Source: an uncultured Prevotella sp.
GTDB taxonomy: Bacteria; Bacteroidota; Bacteroidia; Bacteroidales; Bacteroidaceae
Direction of reading: 5' to 3'
Assembly: GCA_900772835.1 (NCBI GenBank)
Contig: CAAGSA010000026.1
Coordinates: 1-6,483 of the forward strand
DNA length: 6,483 nucleotides
In this document: positions 6,422-6,483 of the stretch, one piece after another
Position numbering within the stretch: the stretch's first letter is position 1
Layout: the number at the start of each line of letters is the position of its first letter
Program-made: the position numbers and the translations under genes
The notes under the pieces: model-generated
Databases searched by the model: none
What the model was told of the DNA's origin: nothing
Seen by the model: only the letters and a program-made list of their open reading frames with translations

Positions 6422-6483
6422 TTAATTTAGTGCATACTTAATTCTACCAATGGGCTTGTCGTTAATGAAGTTTACGTATTGCA
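6422..6483 (-). CDS. Possible C-terminal end of a minus-strand gene cut by the window edge
   Basis: Reading the minus strand from 6481, nineteen codons are open (QYVNFINDKPIGRIKYALN) to a TAA at 6424-6422. The codons include TAC, AAC, TTC, GAC, AAG and CCC, which agrees with the C/G-ending preference of the genes in this window, and the peptide looks protein-like. A run this short can arise by chance, and I do not recognise the family. If real, the gene would run in the same direction as the arginase-like gene, with the repeat array between them. Confidence 0.3.
   Translation of the reverse strand, partial: QYVNFINDKPIGRIKYALN

Noticed and set aside
6266..6430. 54-codon plus-strand ORF running through the repeat array
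   Set aside because: The repeat unit is not a multiple of three, so the frame shifts through the repeats. There is no promoter or leader, and the composition is low-complexity and AT-rich.
6450..6483. Plus-strand ATG at 6450 as the start of a gene leaving the window
   Set aside because: Only eleven codons are visible, there is no promoter with both elements, and the minus-strand frame over the same bases has more gene-like codon use.

Overview
The window looks like a chromosomal segment from a Bacteroidota bacterium, most plausibly Prevotellaceae. The evidence is Bacteroidota-type promoters (TTTG, then a spacer, then TAnnTTTG), A-rich leaders without clear Shine-Dalgarno sites, GC-rich genes that still use many ATA isoleucine codons, and very AT-rich gaps. 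The taxon is an inference; no rRNA or marker gene is present.

Layout. Positions 1-48 hold only the tail of whatever lies upstream. Positions 49-4264 carry two overlapping plus-strand genes: an RND-superfamily inner-membrane permease of the CusA/CzcA-like group (1021 aa) and a TolC/CusC-type outer-membrane factor (391 aa), overlapping by 26 bp. A 120-bp gap (4265-4384) carries a well-formed Bacteroidota promoter embedded in an inverted repeat. It drives a small OprB-like carbohydrate porin (346 aa, 4385-5425). Five bases later, convergent on the minus strand, is an arginase/agmatinase-superfamily metallohydrolase-like gene (253 aa, 5431-6192), whose predicted promoter ends five bases before its ATG. 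The right end (6193-6483) is AT-rich and holds a 22-bp tandem repeat array and possibly the last codons of another minus-strand gene.

How it works together. The permease and the outer-membrane factor are two of the three parts of a tripartite efflux pump. The periplasmic adaptor is not in the window and is probably encoded just upstream. The permease is HME-like in overall sequence. However, it lacks two of the three CusA membrane methionines checked, and it carries an AcrB-like set of proton-relay residues, so a Cu/Ag substrate should not be assumed. The porin has its own promoter and is probably a separate unit. The arginase-like gene is also independent.

I found no clearly undescribed multi-gene system. 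The observations most worth a second look are the 22-bp repeat array, the mixed character of the permease, the cysteine-rich porin, and the possibly leaderless arginase-like gene.
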